A stretch of DNA of 11,348 nucleotides, taken from Nitrospira defluvii. GTDB lineage: Bacteria; Nitrospirota; Nitrospiria; Nitrospirales; Nitrospiraceae. The position numbers and the translations under genes are program-made. Positions within the stretch are counted from its first letter, which is position 1. Each line of letters opens with the position of its first letter. The notes beneath the pieces are model-generated. The model was given only the letters and a program-made list of their open reading frames with translations. It was not told the origin of the DNA and made no database searches. This document shows, piece after piece, positions 1-5,591 of the stretch. The stretch lies in the NCBI GenBank assembly GCA_016199015.1, contig JACQHN010000249.1, positions 1-11,348 of the forward strand. The letters run 5' to 3'.

Positions 1-1244
1 CCTGTGCGACCTGCGCGAAGTGCAACTCGGTCTGCCCGGTGTACGACGTGTTTCAGTCGGAAGACATGAGCTCGCGCGGCTGGTTTGAGATCGTGACGTC
101 GAAAGACTACAGCTACCTGAATTCAAAGCGGGTGGTGGAAGCCTGCTTGAACTGCAAATCCTGCCGGACGATTTGTCCGGCCGGCGTGGACGTCTCAGAA
201 TTGATTCTCCAGCGGCGCGCGGAGCATCCTAATCAAGGCTCGCGGTGGCTCTTTAACCTTCAAGCGAAACTTTCAGTATTTGAAGCGATTCTTAAACTTT
301 TGGCGAGAACGCAGCCTCTGTGGGATCGCCCCTTCCCGCGTGCCATTCTTGAGCGCCTGGCTGCGCCTCTGATGGCACGAATCGCTCCCACAGCCAAGCT
401 CTCAGCGGACATGGTCCTCCCCAAGCTCGCCACGACACATTTGCGCGAGCGTTATCCGGAACTCACGCAACCGTTGAAGAATTCCCCAACCCCCCGCATC
501 GCTTACTTCCACGGCTGTGCGGCGAACTATTTTCAAGACGGAGTGGGAGATGCGGTCATCGGCGTACTGCGCAAACATGGAGTCGAACCGGCCTTGCCGC
601 CGCAGCGTTGTTCCGGCACGCCGATCGAAACCTACGGGCATGTAGACCTGGTGAAGGAAAATGCCCGGTTCAATGTCCAATCGTTGGCAGGGTATGACCA
701 GGTCGTGACCGGCTGCGCCTCCTGCACCCTCATGCTCAAGGAATACAAGAAGTTCTTCGAGAGCGAACCAGAGCGACAGGCAGCGGACAACTTAGCAAAG
801 AAAGTCATGCACATTACGGAATTCGTGGCGCGCTCAGACAAGCAGCCGGCCATGGGATCGCCGGAAGGCTCACCCTGTCGCGTCACGTATCATTCTTCCT
901 GCCACCTGCGAGCCGCCGGCGTCACCAAAGAGCCGCGCCAGATTCTCTCGCTGGTGCCGGGGACAGAGTATGTGGAGATGACGGATGCCGATCGCTGTGC
1001 AGGTGGGGCGGGCACCTATCTCGTGAAGGATTACGACACGTCGCAGAAGATCTTTGACCGGAAGCGCCGGAACATCGAGCAGAGTGGGGCTGAGACGGTC
1101 GCCACCAGTTGTCCTGCCTGCATGATACAACTCAACAATGGCATGCGCGGGCGCGTGGCGGTGAAACATGTCGCGCAGGTGCTGAACGAGGCCTACGAGG
1201 CGGGAGCACAGCAAACAGGAAAACGACCAGGAGCCGCTGAATGA
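1..1244 (+). CDS. GlcF/GlpC/LutA-type iron-sulfur oxidoreductase subunit (5' end outside window)
   Basis: Electron-transfer subunit with two 4Fe-4S ferredoxin clusters followed by two cysteine-rich CCG domains, the layout of GlcF, GlpC and LutA, which pass electrons from a flavin dehydrogenase (glycolate, glycerol-3-phosphate, lactate) towards quinone or cytochrome. The frame is open to the left edge. The first complete codons (from base 3) already give CxxCxxCxxxCP, so the GTG at 39 is not the real start. The second cluster, CLNCKSCRTICP, is at about 144-179. CCG domain 1 has YFHGC (about 504-518), RCSG (about 603-614) and GCASC (about 711-725). Domain 2 has SSCH (about 894), RCAGGAGTY (about 990) and TSCPAC (about 1107). 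In both domains the second cysteine of the usual CC pair is replaced (CSG, CAG). The stop overlaps the next start as ATGA. The missing N-terminus may be short, or may be a fused FAD domain. Substrate unknown. Confidence 0.85.
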   Translation, partial: CATCAKCNSVCPVYDVFQSEDMSSRGWFEIVTSKDYSYLNSKRVVEACLNCKSCRTICPAGVDVSELILQRRAEHPNQGSRWLFNLQAKLSVFEAILKLLARTQPLWDRPFPRAILERLAAPLMARIAPTAKLSADMVLPKLATTHLRERYPELTQPLKNSPTPRIAYFHGCAANYFQDGVGDAVIGVLRKHGVEPALPPQRCSGTPIETYGHVDLVKENARFNVQSLAGYDQVVTGCASCTLMLKEYKKFFESEPERQAADNLAKKVMHITEFVARSDKQPAMGSPEGSPCRVTYHSSCHLRAAGVTKEPRQILSLVPGTEYVEMTDADRCAGGAGTYLVKDYDTSQKIFDRKRRNIEQSGAETVATSCPACMIQLNNGMRGRVAVKHVAQVLNEAYEAGAQQTGKRPGAAE

Positions 1245-1483
1245 CTTTTCGCAAAGTGGATATTATTTTTGTGATGCTGGCGTTGCTCGTGGTCGGGGGC
1301 GTCGCGCTGCTGCCCTCTCCGCGTGACCGCAACCCCAAGGTGCCGACCAACAGCGATCACCAGGCGGTGACCGTGGAGAAGGATTGCCTGGCGTGCCATG
1401 TGCCGGCAGGCATCCGCCCGCTGCCGGCGCAACATCCCAAGCGACAAGACTGCCTGCATTGCCACGCGCGAGCGCAGAGCTAG
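1241..1483 (+). CDS. small membrane-anchored dihaem cytochrome c
   Basis: An 80-residue protein with one N-terminal hydrophobic helix (about residues 7-25, no obvious cleavage site) and a short polar domain carrying two CxxCH haem c attachment motifs: CLACH at 49-53 and CLHCH at 71-75. H40 and H65 are candidate distal haem ligands. Expected topology is a membrane anchor with the haems outside the cytoplasmic membrane, assembled by the cytochrome c maturation system. The start overlaps the upstream Fe-S subunit stop (ATGA), implying translational coupling and a shared complex. I infer that it accepts electrons from that oxidoreductase at the membrane or hands them to quinone or the respiratory chain. 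I do not recognise a named family. The start is fixed by the overlap and by the hydrophobic helix beginning directly after it. Confidence 0.85.
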   Translation: MTFRKVDIIFVMLALLVVGGVALLPSPRDRNPKVPTNSDHQAVTVEKDCLACHVPAGIRPLPAQHPKRQDCLHCHARAQS

Positions 1484-1497
1484 GTGGCGAACGTCTT

Positions 1498-1527
1498 ACG
1501 TGAAGCGTCGTTCGTATCTCGCATCGG
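1498..1527 (+). repeat. degenerate intergenic repeat, GTGAAGCG / CGTATCTCG type
   Basis: The stretch holds GTGAAGCG (1500-1507) followed by CGTATCTCG (1513-1521). The same two words occur fused and inverted at 5431-5445, as the complement of GTGAAGCGTATCTCG, and CGTATCTCG recurs near 1969-1979. This looks like a dispersed intergenic sequence family rather than a coding remnant. A possible weak hairpin, CGAACG (1488-1493) with CGTTCG (1508-1513), overlaps it and could help end transcription of the cytochrome gene, but there is no T-run. Confidence 0.4.
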
Positions 1528-1547
1528 AAACTCCGCCATCGGTTCCT

Positions 1548-1572
1548 AGCCATATGCTATAAGCCATAGGCT
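1548..1572 (+). repeat. degenerate AGCCATA/AGCCATC-type repeat
   Basis: The stretch has AGCCATA twice (1548-1554 and 1562-1568) separated by a TGCTATA-like word. It resembles the words built on GCCATC and GGCTATC at 2011-2105 and, inverted, at 3241-3278. It lies just upstream of the ribosome binding site of the next gene. Assignment to the same family is by eye only. Confidence 0.35.
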
Positions 1573-1604
1573 CCTATCACCAACTCACGAAGGACATACC
1601 CACA

Positions 1605-1883
1605 ATGGTTAAAGTGCTGATTCTTGGAGTGACGTTACAACAGCGTGTGACGGAAACAGAATTGGATCTTGATGTGGAAGGACCGATGGCCATCAAAGCC
1701 TTGATTGAGGGCAATGTGGATCTGCTCGATGCCTTGGCACCGTTCGTGGTACGCGGCGAATTGCTGGTCACCGTGAATCGAAAGGTCGGCTCACTCGATT
1801 CCCTCGTGAAAGACGGCGACGTGTTGAAAATCTCCCATCAGTCGCGGGCCTCTTACGACGGCACCACCGATATTCCCACCTGA
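1605..1883 (+). CDS. small beta-grasp protein, MoaD/ThiS-like
   Basis: A 92-residue soluble protein. Residues 52-76 (VNRKVG, SLDSLVKDGDVLKISHQ) match the typical ThiS/MoaD ending of VN then a short turn, then L.DGD.V.I. The length suits a ubiquitin-like beta-grasp fold. MoaD and ThiS end in a diglycine that is adenylated and thiocarboxylated. Here the chain continues past the last strand to DGTTDIPT and has no terminal GG, so a sulfur-carrier role is doubtful unless it is trimmed. A clear ribosome binding site (GAAGGA, about 10 bases upstream) supports the ATG. The gene stands alone between intergenic repeat stretches. It could be a degenerate sulfur carrier or a binding partner; the family call is moderate and the function unknown. 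Confidence 0.7.
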   Translation: MVKVLILGVTLQQRVTETELDLDVEGPMAIKALIEGNVDLLDALAPFVVRGELLVTVNRKVGSLDSLVKDGDVLKISHQSRASYDGTTDIPT

Positions 1884-1914
1884 GTCGGCAGCGACCTCGG
1901 CGGTCCTTGCGTGA

Positions 1915-2047
1915 CAAGAGCCGATGGCTGATGGCGGGAAAGAGAAGAGTCGATAGCAAGAGAATGAGTCGTATCTCGTTCTGAACGCTGCGTCCCTGCC
2001 TCCCGGCTCCAGCCATCAGCTCTTGTCTTTTTCGTCATCGGCTCTTG
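1915..2047. repeat. inverted repeat pair in the convergent gap
   Basis: CAAGAGCCGATG at 1915-1926 is exactly complementary to CATCGGCTCTTG at 2036-2047, about 110 bases apart. The pair lies between the ends of two convergent genes (beta-grasp gene on plus, peptidase gene on minus). It might fold in transcripts of either strand and act as a loose bidirectional transcription barrier, but the loop is long and no T-run follows the arms. The arms belong to the degenerate repeat family around them. Confidence 0.35.
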
Positions 2048-2105
2048 CCCCTCCTGCCATCGGCTATCAGCTATTAGCGATCCGCCATCTGCCATACGCT
2101 CTTAT
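2011..2105 (+). repeat. cluster of degenerate CCATC/GGCTATC words downstream of the peptidase gene
   Basis: Roughly 95 bases made of short similar words: GCCATCAGCTC, GTCATCGGCTC, GCCATCGGCTATCAGC, GCCATCTGCCAT. CCATCGGCTATC at 2057-2068 has an exact inverted match at 3253-3264 on the other side of the peptidase gene, and GCCATCTGCCAT (2084-2095) matches 11 of 12 bases of the complement of 3247-3258. No protein frame is convincing here. It is a repetitive intergenic element of unknown function. Confidence 0.5.
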
Positions 2106-2115
2106 TCCCCCTGCC

Positions 2116-3105
2116 TCAGCCAACCGTGGCGCCGGTTTTCGAAAGACAACAGTGTTTGTATTTCTTGCCGCTGCCGCAGGGACAGGGGGCATTACGATCG
2201 ATACCTTGGCGACGTTTGGGCAGGGACGGGAGCAGCGCGCGGGGGTCTTGATGAAACATGTCCCGCAGCATGGCGTACAAGGCGGGATCTCGGCGTTTCA
2301 AGATGTCGGGAGACGTGAAAAAATACTCAGCCAACACCGCGAAAAACTCGTGCGAGTTCGTGTAGGCATAGGTGTTGAAGTGGGCATGATGCGCCGGTGG
2401 GCGAGCCAGTTCCCGAGCCACATACCGCACCCATTGTCGGACCACCATCCAAGGCACCTCTGGCGGGAGCCCATAGTCGCTCGCCTCTCGTTCGACCAGA
2501 TGTGCGAACTCATGGACCCCCACATTCTGCTTGCCTGAGGGATGGGCGAATCCCGCCAGGAGAGCCGGCTTAGACAGAATCATCACCCCGCTCAAATGGT
2601 GCAGGCCGACCATCCCCAGCATGGCCGCATCGGACCCCTTGGCGCTTTGGTAGTCGTCGTCGAAGGCGTCCGGATAGATCAGCACCTCTCGCAGCCGGTG
2701 GTATTCCCAGTCGTGGAAGCCGAAGATGGGGATCACCGCACTCGCCGCCACTAGGACCCGAACCGTCTCGTCGATCTCCGTGCGAATGCCCGTGATCCGA
2801 ACCTCGTTGAGAAAAACCTGCACCAGCTGCCGGAACCGCGCCTTTCCCTCCGCATCCAGCGCGGCGAAGAATGCCACGCGCGCGCGTAGAATCTGCTCCC
2901 AGTCGTCGGGAAACGGCTGCTGCATGACCGCCAGACGCCGGAGACAGCGGCACCGCAGCAGCCAGTAGGTGAGCGGACTGAGTCCCAGCATGAGCCATAG
3001 AGGAGCAGCGAGCCAGCCCCAAAAACCTGTTGCCATGGCCACCAAAGCCGCGGCGGCGAGAGCCTGCCGCTGGGTCCGACGATTGATCTCCGGCGTCACA
3101 AGCAT
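2116..3105 (-). CDS. MtfA-family (M90) zinc peptidase with membrane anchor and C-terminal SEC-C motif
   Basis: A 329-residue protein. Residues about 16-50 are strongly hydrophobic with one or two membrane-spanning stretches, which E. coli MtfA lacks. The M90 core follows: HEFAH at 198-202 supplies two zinc ligands and the catalytic glutamate, and the AEYFF segment (E260) fits the third ligand of the family. The C-terminus (about 306-320) is a SEC-C zinc motif, CPCGSGKKYKHCC, with cysteines at 308, 310, 319 and 320. E. coli MtfA is about 265 residues, is an aminopeptidase and binds the glucose repressor Mlc; SEC-C motifs usually bind metal and assist protein or ribosome contacts. A membrane-tethered peptidase facing the cytoplasm is my inference. 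A ribosome-binding AGGAAA lies about 10 bases before the ATG. It is divergent from the WYL regulator. Confidence 0.85.
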   Translation of the reverse strand: MLVTPEINRRTQRQALAAAALVAMATGFWGWLAAPLWLMLGLSPLTYWLLRCRCLRRLAVMQQPFPDDWEQILRARVAFFAALDAEGKARFRQLVQVFLNEVRITGIRTEIDETVRVLVAASAVIPIFGFHDWEYHRLREVLIYPDAFDDDYQSAKGSDAAMLGMVGLHHLSGVMILSKPALLAGFAHPSGKQNVGVHEFAHLVEREASDYGLPPEVPWMVVRQWVRYVARELARPPAHHAHFNTYAYTNSHEFFAVLAEYFFTSPDILKRRDPALYAMLRDMFHQDPRALLPSLPKRRQGIDRNAPCPCGSGKKYKHCCLSKTGATVG

Positions 3106-3417
3106 CGTGGCAGTTTCCTAAACGAAGGGGTTGCTAACGAAGATTCTACTCTGGCCGATCATGCGCTGGCGATGAGCATGCCAAGGCAGTCACACCACAG
3201 CCATCACCGGGCTCGTCACTGGTATCTCGCCACAAGGTAGGAGCTGATGGCAGATAGCCGATGGTCGATAGTCATGAGTCAGCGGCATCGCGATTCGAAT
3301 GAGCGACGTGCACCGATGTGCGCTCCACGGATGTCGAACGAGCCGCTGGCTACCCTTTCAACATCCTGGTAGACTGAGCGCCGCAAAATCGGCCAGGGCC
3401 AAGGTTGAGGATCGCGT
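3106..3417. other. divergent intergenic region between the peptidase and WYL regulator genes
   Basis: 312 bases with no convincing gene. It must contain the promoters of both divergent genes, but I could not pick clear -35/-10 pairs. A repeat of the GATGGC/GATAGC type occupies 3241-3278. A weak five-base inverted pair, GAGCG and CGCTC, bounds the stretch from about 3300 to 3325. A GAGG ribosome binding site precedes the WYL start. Confidence 0.5.
3241..3278 (-). repeat. degenerate GATGGC/GATAGC repeat, inverted relative to 2011-2105
   Basis: The stretch contains GAGCTGATGGCAGATAGC followed by CGATGGTCGATAGTC. Its complement matches the cluster at 2011-2105: GATAGCCGATGG (3253-3264) is the exact complement of 2057-2068. 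With that cluster it brackets the peptidase gene in inverted orientation. Confidence 0.45.
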
Positions 3418-4407
3418 ATGCCGCGCAACGATCAGGCTGTCCGTCTGTTGGTCGTCCTGAAGCAGCTGGAAGCTTCGCGGCAGGGCTTGACGTTGGAGCA
3501 ACTGGCCGAATCCCTCGCACCTGGTTCCACCCGGCATCTTCGCACCCTTCGTCGCGATCTTGCCGCGTTGGAAGAAGCCGGCTATCCCTTGGTCACCGAG
3601 CGAATCAACGGCCACACCTGCTGGCGGCTCATGGAGGGATTTCGCAATGTCCCTGGGCTGCGGTTCTCTCCCTCCGAACTGATGGCGCTCACCTTCAGCC
3701 GCCGGCTCATCACCCCGCTCGAAGGCACCGAACTTCACACCTCGTTGCAATCGGCGCTCGGCAAGGCCGCTGCCGCACTTCCGCCGCAAGGTGTCGCGTT
3801 GGTCCAGCAGCTCGACGGCACGTTTAGCGTCGGACTCGGGCCGCACAAACGTTATCGACAACATCGCGACACCATCGATCGGCTGACCAGGGCCATCGCC
3901 GACAAGACCACCATTCAAGTGCGCTATGACTCCGCGTCGCGCGGCCGGATTACCAGGCGGGAAGTCGATCCCTATCGGCTGTGGTATGCCACCGGCGGCC
4001 TCTACCTCATCGGCTACTGTCACTTGCGGAGCGAACCGCGCATGTTTGCCGTGGAGCGCATCAAGTCCGTCACGCCCACCGACCATCCCTACCAGATCCC
4101 ATTGCACTTCGACCTCGACGCCTTCGTCCAAGACGCGCTCACGGTCATGCGCGGGCCACGCATCGAGGTGGAGCTGGAATTCGACCGAGCGACGGCAGCC
4201 TGGGTCAAGGATCGGGTGTGGCACGACACGCAGCAGAGCAAGCGAGTGAAGAATGGTGGCTTGCGCATGACGCTGTCGGTGGCCGACACGAGGGAACTGG
4301 TTGGGTGGGTTCTCAGCTTCGGGAGTGGGGTGAAGGTGCTCAAGCCGGAATCATTGGCTGCGAGGGTCGCAGAGGAGGCTCGACGAATAGTCGCACAGAG
4401 CGAGTGA
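3418..4407 (+). CDS. WYL-domain transcription regulator
   Basis: A 329-residue DNA-binding regulator. Residues about 5-60 form a winged helix-turn-helix of the HTH_11/DeoR kind, with the recognition helix around STRHLRTLRRDLAALEEAG. Residues about 150-220 are the WYL domain, with the signature RLWYATGGLYLIGYC (187-201) and the arginines of RMFAVERI (208-215). Residues about 245-325 fit the WCX C-terminal extension. WYL domains bind nucleic-acid or nucleotide ligands. Relatives include PafBC (DNA-damage response) and BrxR/CapW (repressors of phage-defence operons). The gene is separated from the following toxin-antitoxin pair by about 400 bases that hold a 26-base palindrome, which could be its operator. 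The GAGG ribosome binding site and the first in-frame ATG support the start. Ligand and targets cannot be read from the sequence. Confidence 0.9.
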   Translation: MPRNDQAVRLLVVLKQLEASRQGLTLEQLAESLAPGSTRHLRTLRRDLAALEEAGYPLVTERINGHTCWRLMEGFRNVPGLRFSPSELMALTFSRRLITPLEGTELHTSLQSALGKAAAALPPQGVALVQQLDGTFSVGLGPHKRYRQHRDTIDRLTRAIADKTTIQVRYDSASRGRITRREVDPYRLWYATGGLYLIGYCHLRSEPRMFAVERIKSVTPTDHPYQIPLHFDLDAFVQDALTVMRGPRIEVELEFDRATAAWVKDRVWHDTQQSKRVKNGGLRMTLSVADTRELVGWVLSFGSGVKVLKPESLAARVAEEARRIVAQSE

Positions 4408-4441
4408 TCGAAAGCGATAGCATCAATCTGCTCCCCACCAT

Positions 4442-4467
4442 TTGATATAGGCCATGGCCGATATCAA
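4442..4467. promoter_or_regulatory. 26-base near-perfect palindrome (possible operator)
   Basis: Half-site TTGATATAGGCCA (4442-4454) is followed directly by TGGCCGATATCAA (4455-4467). Twelve of the 13 pairs are complementary; only A4449 against G4460 fails. There is no loop and no T-run, so it fits a dimeric protein-binding site better than a terminator. It begins 34 bases past the WYL gene stop. Candidate binders are the WYL regulator or another dimeric regulator. Function is inferred. Confidence 0.5.
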
Positions 4468-4533
4468 GTTGAGGCCCTGTAATTGACATAACGATTCACC
4501 CCTTGTCCATTCAACAGACTGTTCGAGTGGGTG

Positions 4534-4595
4534 GCACGAGATCGGTCCGACTCAGCGCGGCGTCCGCCGCCGCCACTGTGGCCGATCTCTATGCC
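4534..4595. other. long GC-rich potential hairpin
   Basis: GAGATCGG (4538-4545) is complementary to CCGATCTC (4582-4589). Beyond a small bulge the outer bases GGCA and TGCC also pair. Inside the loop a second stem can form (GCGGC with GCCGC, around 4557-4570). It could be a structured RNA, or the remains of a mobile-element end. No T-run follows, so it is not a standard terminator. Confidence 0.3.
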
Positions 4596-4740
4596 CTGAA
4601 TCCTCCGGTAGCGAGCGCGCGTGCAACGTCTCTGGTTGGAGATGATCCACGGCCATGTCGCTGCAAATCCAGGTATCGAGTCAGAAGGTTTCTAGAACGC
4701 GCCGTTTGCTCAGGAAGATGGGTTGGGGAAAGTACATCGG

Positions 4741-4769
4741 TTGTTTCCGGACGGTCTTCAGACCATAAT
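4741..4769 (+). promoter_or_regulatory. sigma70-like promoter of the toxin-antitoxin operon with overlapping inverted repeat
   Basis: A -35 box TTGTTT (4741-4746) and a -10 box CATAAT (4764-4769) are separated by exactly 17 bases, about 45 bases before the antitoxin ATG. The inverted repeat GGTCT-TC-AGACC (4753-4764) lies in the spacer and touches the -10 box. Antitoxins of this class usually repress their own operon by binding such a palindrome, so it is a good operator candidate. Binding is inferred. Confidence 0.5.
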
Positions 4770-4813
4770 AGGAACAGGGAATATGGCTCTGGTGGCCTAA
4801 ATGAGAGGACAAG

Positions 4814-5014
4814 ATGTCGAAGGCTGAGCGAATCTTCAAAGAAGCGCAGAAACTCCCGGACACATTGGCACAAGAAGTGTTGGATTTCATCGGATACATT
4901 GAAATCAAGCATGGTCTCAGAGATCGATTCACTGAAGAATTGAAACAGGCGCAGGAGCCGGCCATGCGCCATGTGTGGGACAACCAGGAGGACGAGGTCT
5001 GGAATGGCGTGTAA
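4814..5014 (+). CDS. type II antitoxin, DUF2281-like
   Basis: A 66-residue acidic protein with the N-terminal pattern LPDTLAQEVLDFIGYIE (residues about 14-30), typical of DUF2281-type antitoxins whose N-terminus reads as a helix ending in VLDFI. The C-terminal tail MRHVWDNQEDEVWNGV, acidic with two tryptophans, is the part expected to wrap the toxin. The RBS GAGAGGAC is 3 bases or so before ATG. Its last 11 bases overlap the start of the toxin gene, the usual antitoxin-first layout that couples translation. It neutralises the downstream toxin and probably represses the operon. The short protein has no clear DNA-binding domain that I can identify, so autoregulation is uncertain. Confidence 0.8.
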   Translation: MSKAERIFKEAQKLPDTLAQEVLDFIGYIEIKHGLRDRFTEELKQAQEPAMRHVWDNQEDEVWNGV

Positions 5015-5342
5015 GCCTGGCGACCTGGTCTTGATTCCCTTTCCCTTCTCGGATTTGCAATCAACCAAGAAACGCCCGGTGATGGTCTTAACCCCACCGG
5101 ATCGGCACACCAATTTCATCGGGCTAGCCATTACCTCTGTCGAACAACAGAATCACGCTCTTCAAATCGAGCCGGCAAACTTGGTGCAAGGGGCACTCCC
5201 CAAACCCTGTTGGATCAGATGTGACAAAGTCTTTACCCTTTCCGAGAGCAGTATCGTAAAAACCTTCGGCGCCGTATCTCCCCAGACGCTGCAACGTGTG
5301 TCGCAGGGGCTCTGTTCCGTCGTCGGCTACGCTCGCAAATGA
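5004..5342 (+). CDS. PemK/MazF-family toxin (mRNA interferase)
   Basis: A 112-residue protein opening with the PemK/MazF signature: PGDLVLIPFPFSDLQ (5-19), then KKRPVMVL (22-29) and GLAITSV (40-46). Family toxins are ribonucleases that cut mRNA at short motifs. R24 and T44 sit where the catalytic arginine and threonine are expected. The start chosen is ATG 5004, overlapping the antitoxin by 11 bases; a longer in-frame start at 4971 would add 11 residues read inside the antitoxin and precede the conserved PGD motif poorly. The C-terminus (about residues 90-112, SPQTLQRVSQGLCSVVGYA) is the usual final helix. All parts expected of a working toxin are present. Role in plasmid-like maintenance of this island or in phage response is inference. 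Confidence 0.88.
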   Translation: MACKPGDLVLIPFPFSDLQSTKKRPVMVLTPPDRHTNFIGLAITSVEQQNHALQIEPANLVQGALPKPCWIRCDKVFTLSESSIVKTFGAVSPQTLQRVSQGLCSVVGYARK

Positions 5343-5344
5343 TT

Positions 5345-5400
5345 TGCGACGAAGACCGCGGCAACTTGATCGACAATCCTTTCTCGCTCGACTCCGCTGC
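5345..5400 (+). pseudogene. decayed partial copy of the NPF-repeat protein gene
   Basis: Directly after the toxin stop the frame reads EDRGNLIDNPFSLDSAA, which lines up with EDLGNLSANPFDFNSTA at the mature N-terminus of the secreted repeat protein downstream (residues 23-39). The DNA is also similar (roughly two thirds of the 51 aligned bases by eye). After this the resemblance stops and the text turns into a dispersed intergenic repeat. There is no signal peptide or ribosome binding site, so I read it as a relic of a duplication, not as a gene. The open frame 5339-5545 that includes it is probably accidental. Confidence 0.45.
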
Positions 5401-5430
5401 CAGCCCTCGGCTCCTATCGCTCGTCGTTCG

Positions 5431-5445
5431 CGAGATACGCTTCAC
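5431..5445 (-). repeat. inverted copy of the GTGAAGCG/CGTATCTCG intergenic word
   Basis: The complement reads GTGAAGCGTATCTCG, joining the two words seen at 1500-1507 and 1513-1521. It supports a dispersed family in this genome, though the match is short. Confidence 0.35.
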
Positions 5446-5485
5446 TCCCGTCGAGCGTGAAGCCGACGAAGATCTTTCGATTGAA

Positions 5486-5549
5486 AATCAGCTGGACTGT
5501 GACCTCCGATGTCACGTGGCCATGGTAGCCTCGGGCAGGCCATGAAGAT
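5486..5549 (+). repeat. imperfect repeat of about 62 bases, copy A
   Basis: Starts AATCAGCT, continues ACTGTGACCT, TGTCACG and GGGCAGGCCATGA. It aligns with 9601-9662 in the same orientation and order with small gaps. Within it GTGAC and GTCAC form a short inverted repeat (7-base gap). It lies upstream of the secreted repeat-protein gene. Confidence 0.5.
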
Positions 5550-5591
5550 CGCCGGCATCAGTCCGGTGATCGGGCCAAGAAGGAGGACGCC

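Larger units (their letters stand above)
4408..4813. other. 406-base gene-free stretch with two secondary-structure elements
   Basis: No reading frame here has a recognisable protein. The 4503-4943 plus-strand frame is unlike any family I know and runs over the antitoxin gene out of frame. The stretch holds a 26-base palindrome (4442-4467), a long GC-rich hairpin (4534-4595) and a promoter with an overlapping inverted repeat (4741-4769) for the toxin-antitoxin operon. Confidence 0.55.

Noticed and set aside
39..1244. GTG at 39 as the start of the first gene
   Set aside because: The frame is open upstream, and its first codons form the cysteine motif of a 4Fe-4S cluster, so the gene starts outside the window.
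2023..2538. Plus-strand open frame of 171 codons over the end of the peptidase gene
   Set aside because: It starts in repetitive intergenic DNA and then runs antisense to the SEC-C and HEFAH-containing gene; no domain seen.
3358..4224. Minus-strand open frame of 288 codons opposite the WYL gene
   Set aside because: No recognisable domain; it is the shadow of a GC-rich coding strand whose plus-strand protein has clear HTH and WYL motifs.
4503..4943. Plus-strand open frame of 146 codons
   Set aside because: It begins in the hairpin region, passes over the promoter and antitoxin in another frame, and resembles no family.
4589..5131. Minus-strand open frame of 180 codons over the toxin-antitoxin genes
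   Set aside because: Antisense to two genes with strong family motifs, overlap layout and ribosome binding site.
5339..5545. Open frame of 68 codons starting at the toxin stop (ATGA)
   Set aside because: Only its first part matches the repeat protein; the rest runs through intergenic repeats and it has no ribosome binding site of its own, so it is listed as a relic.
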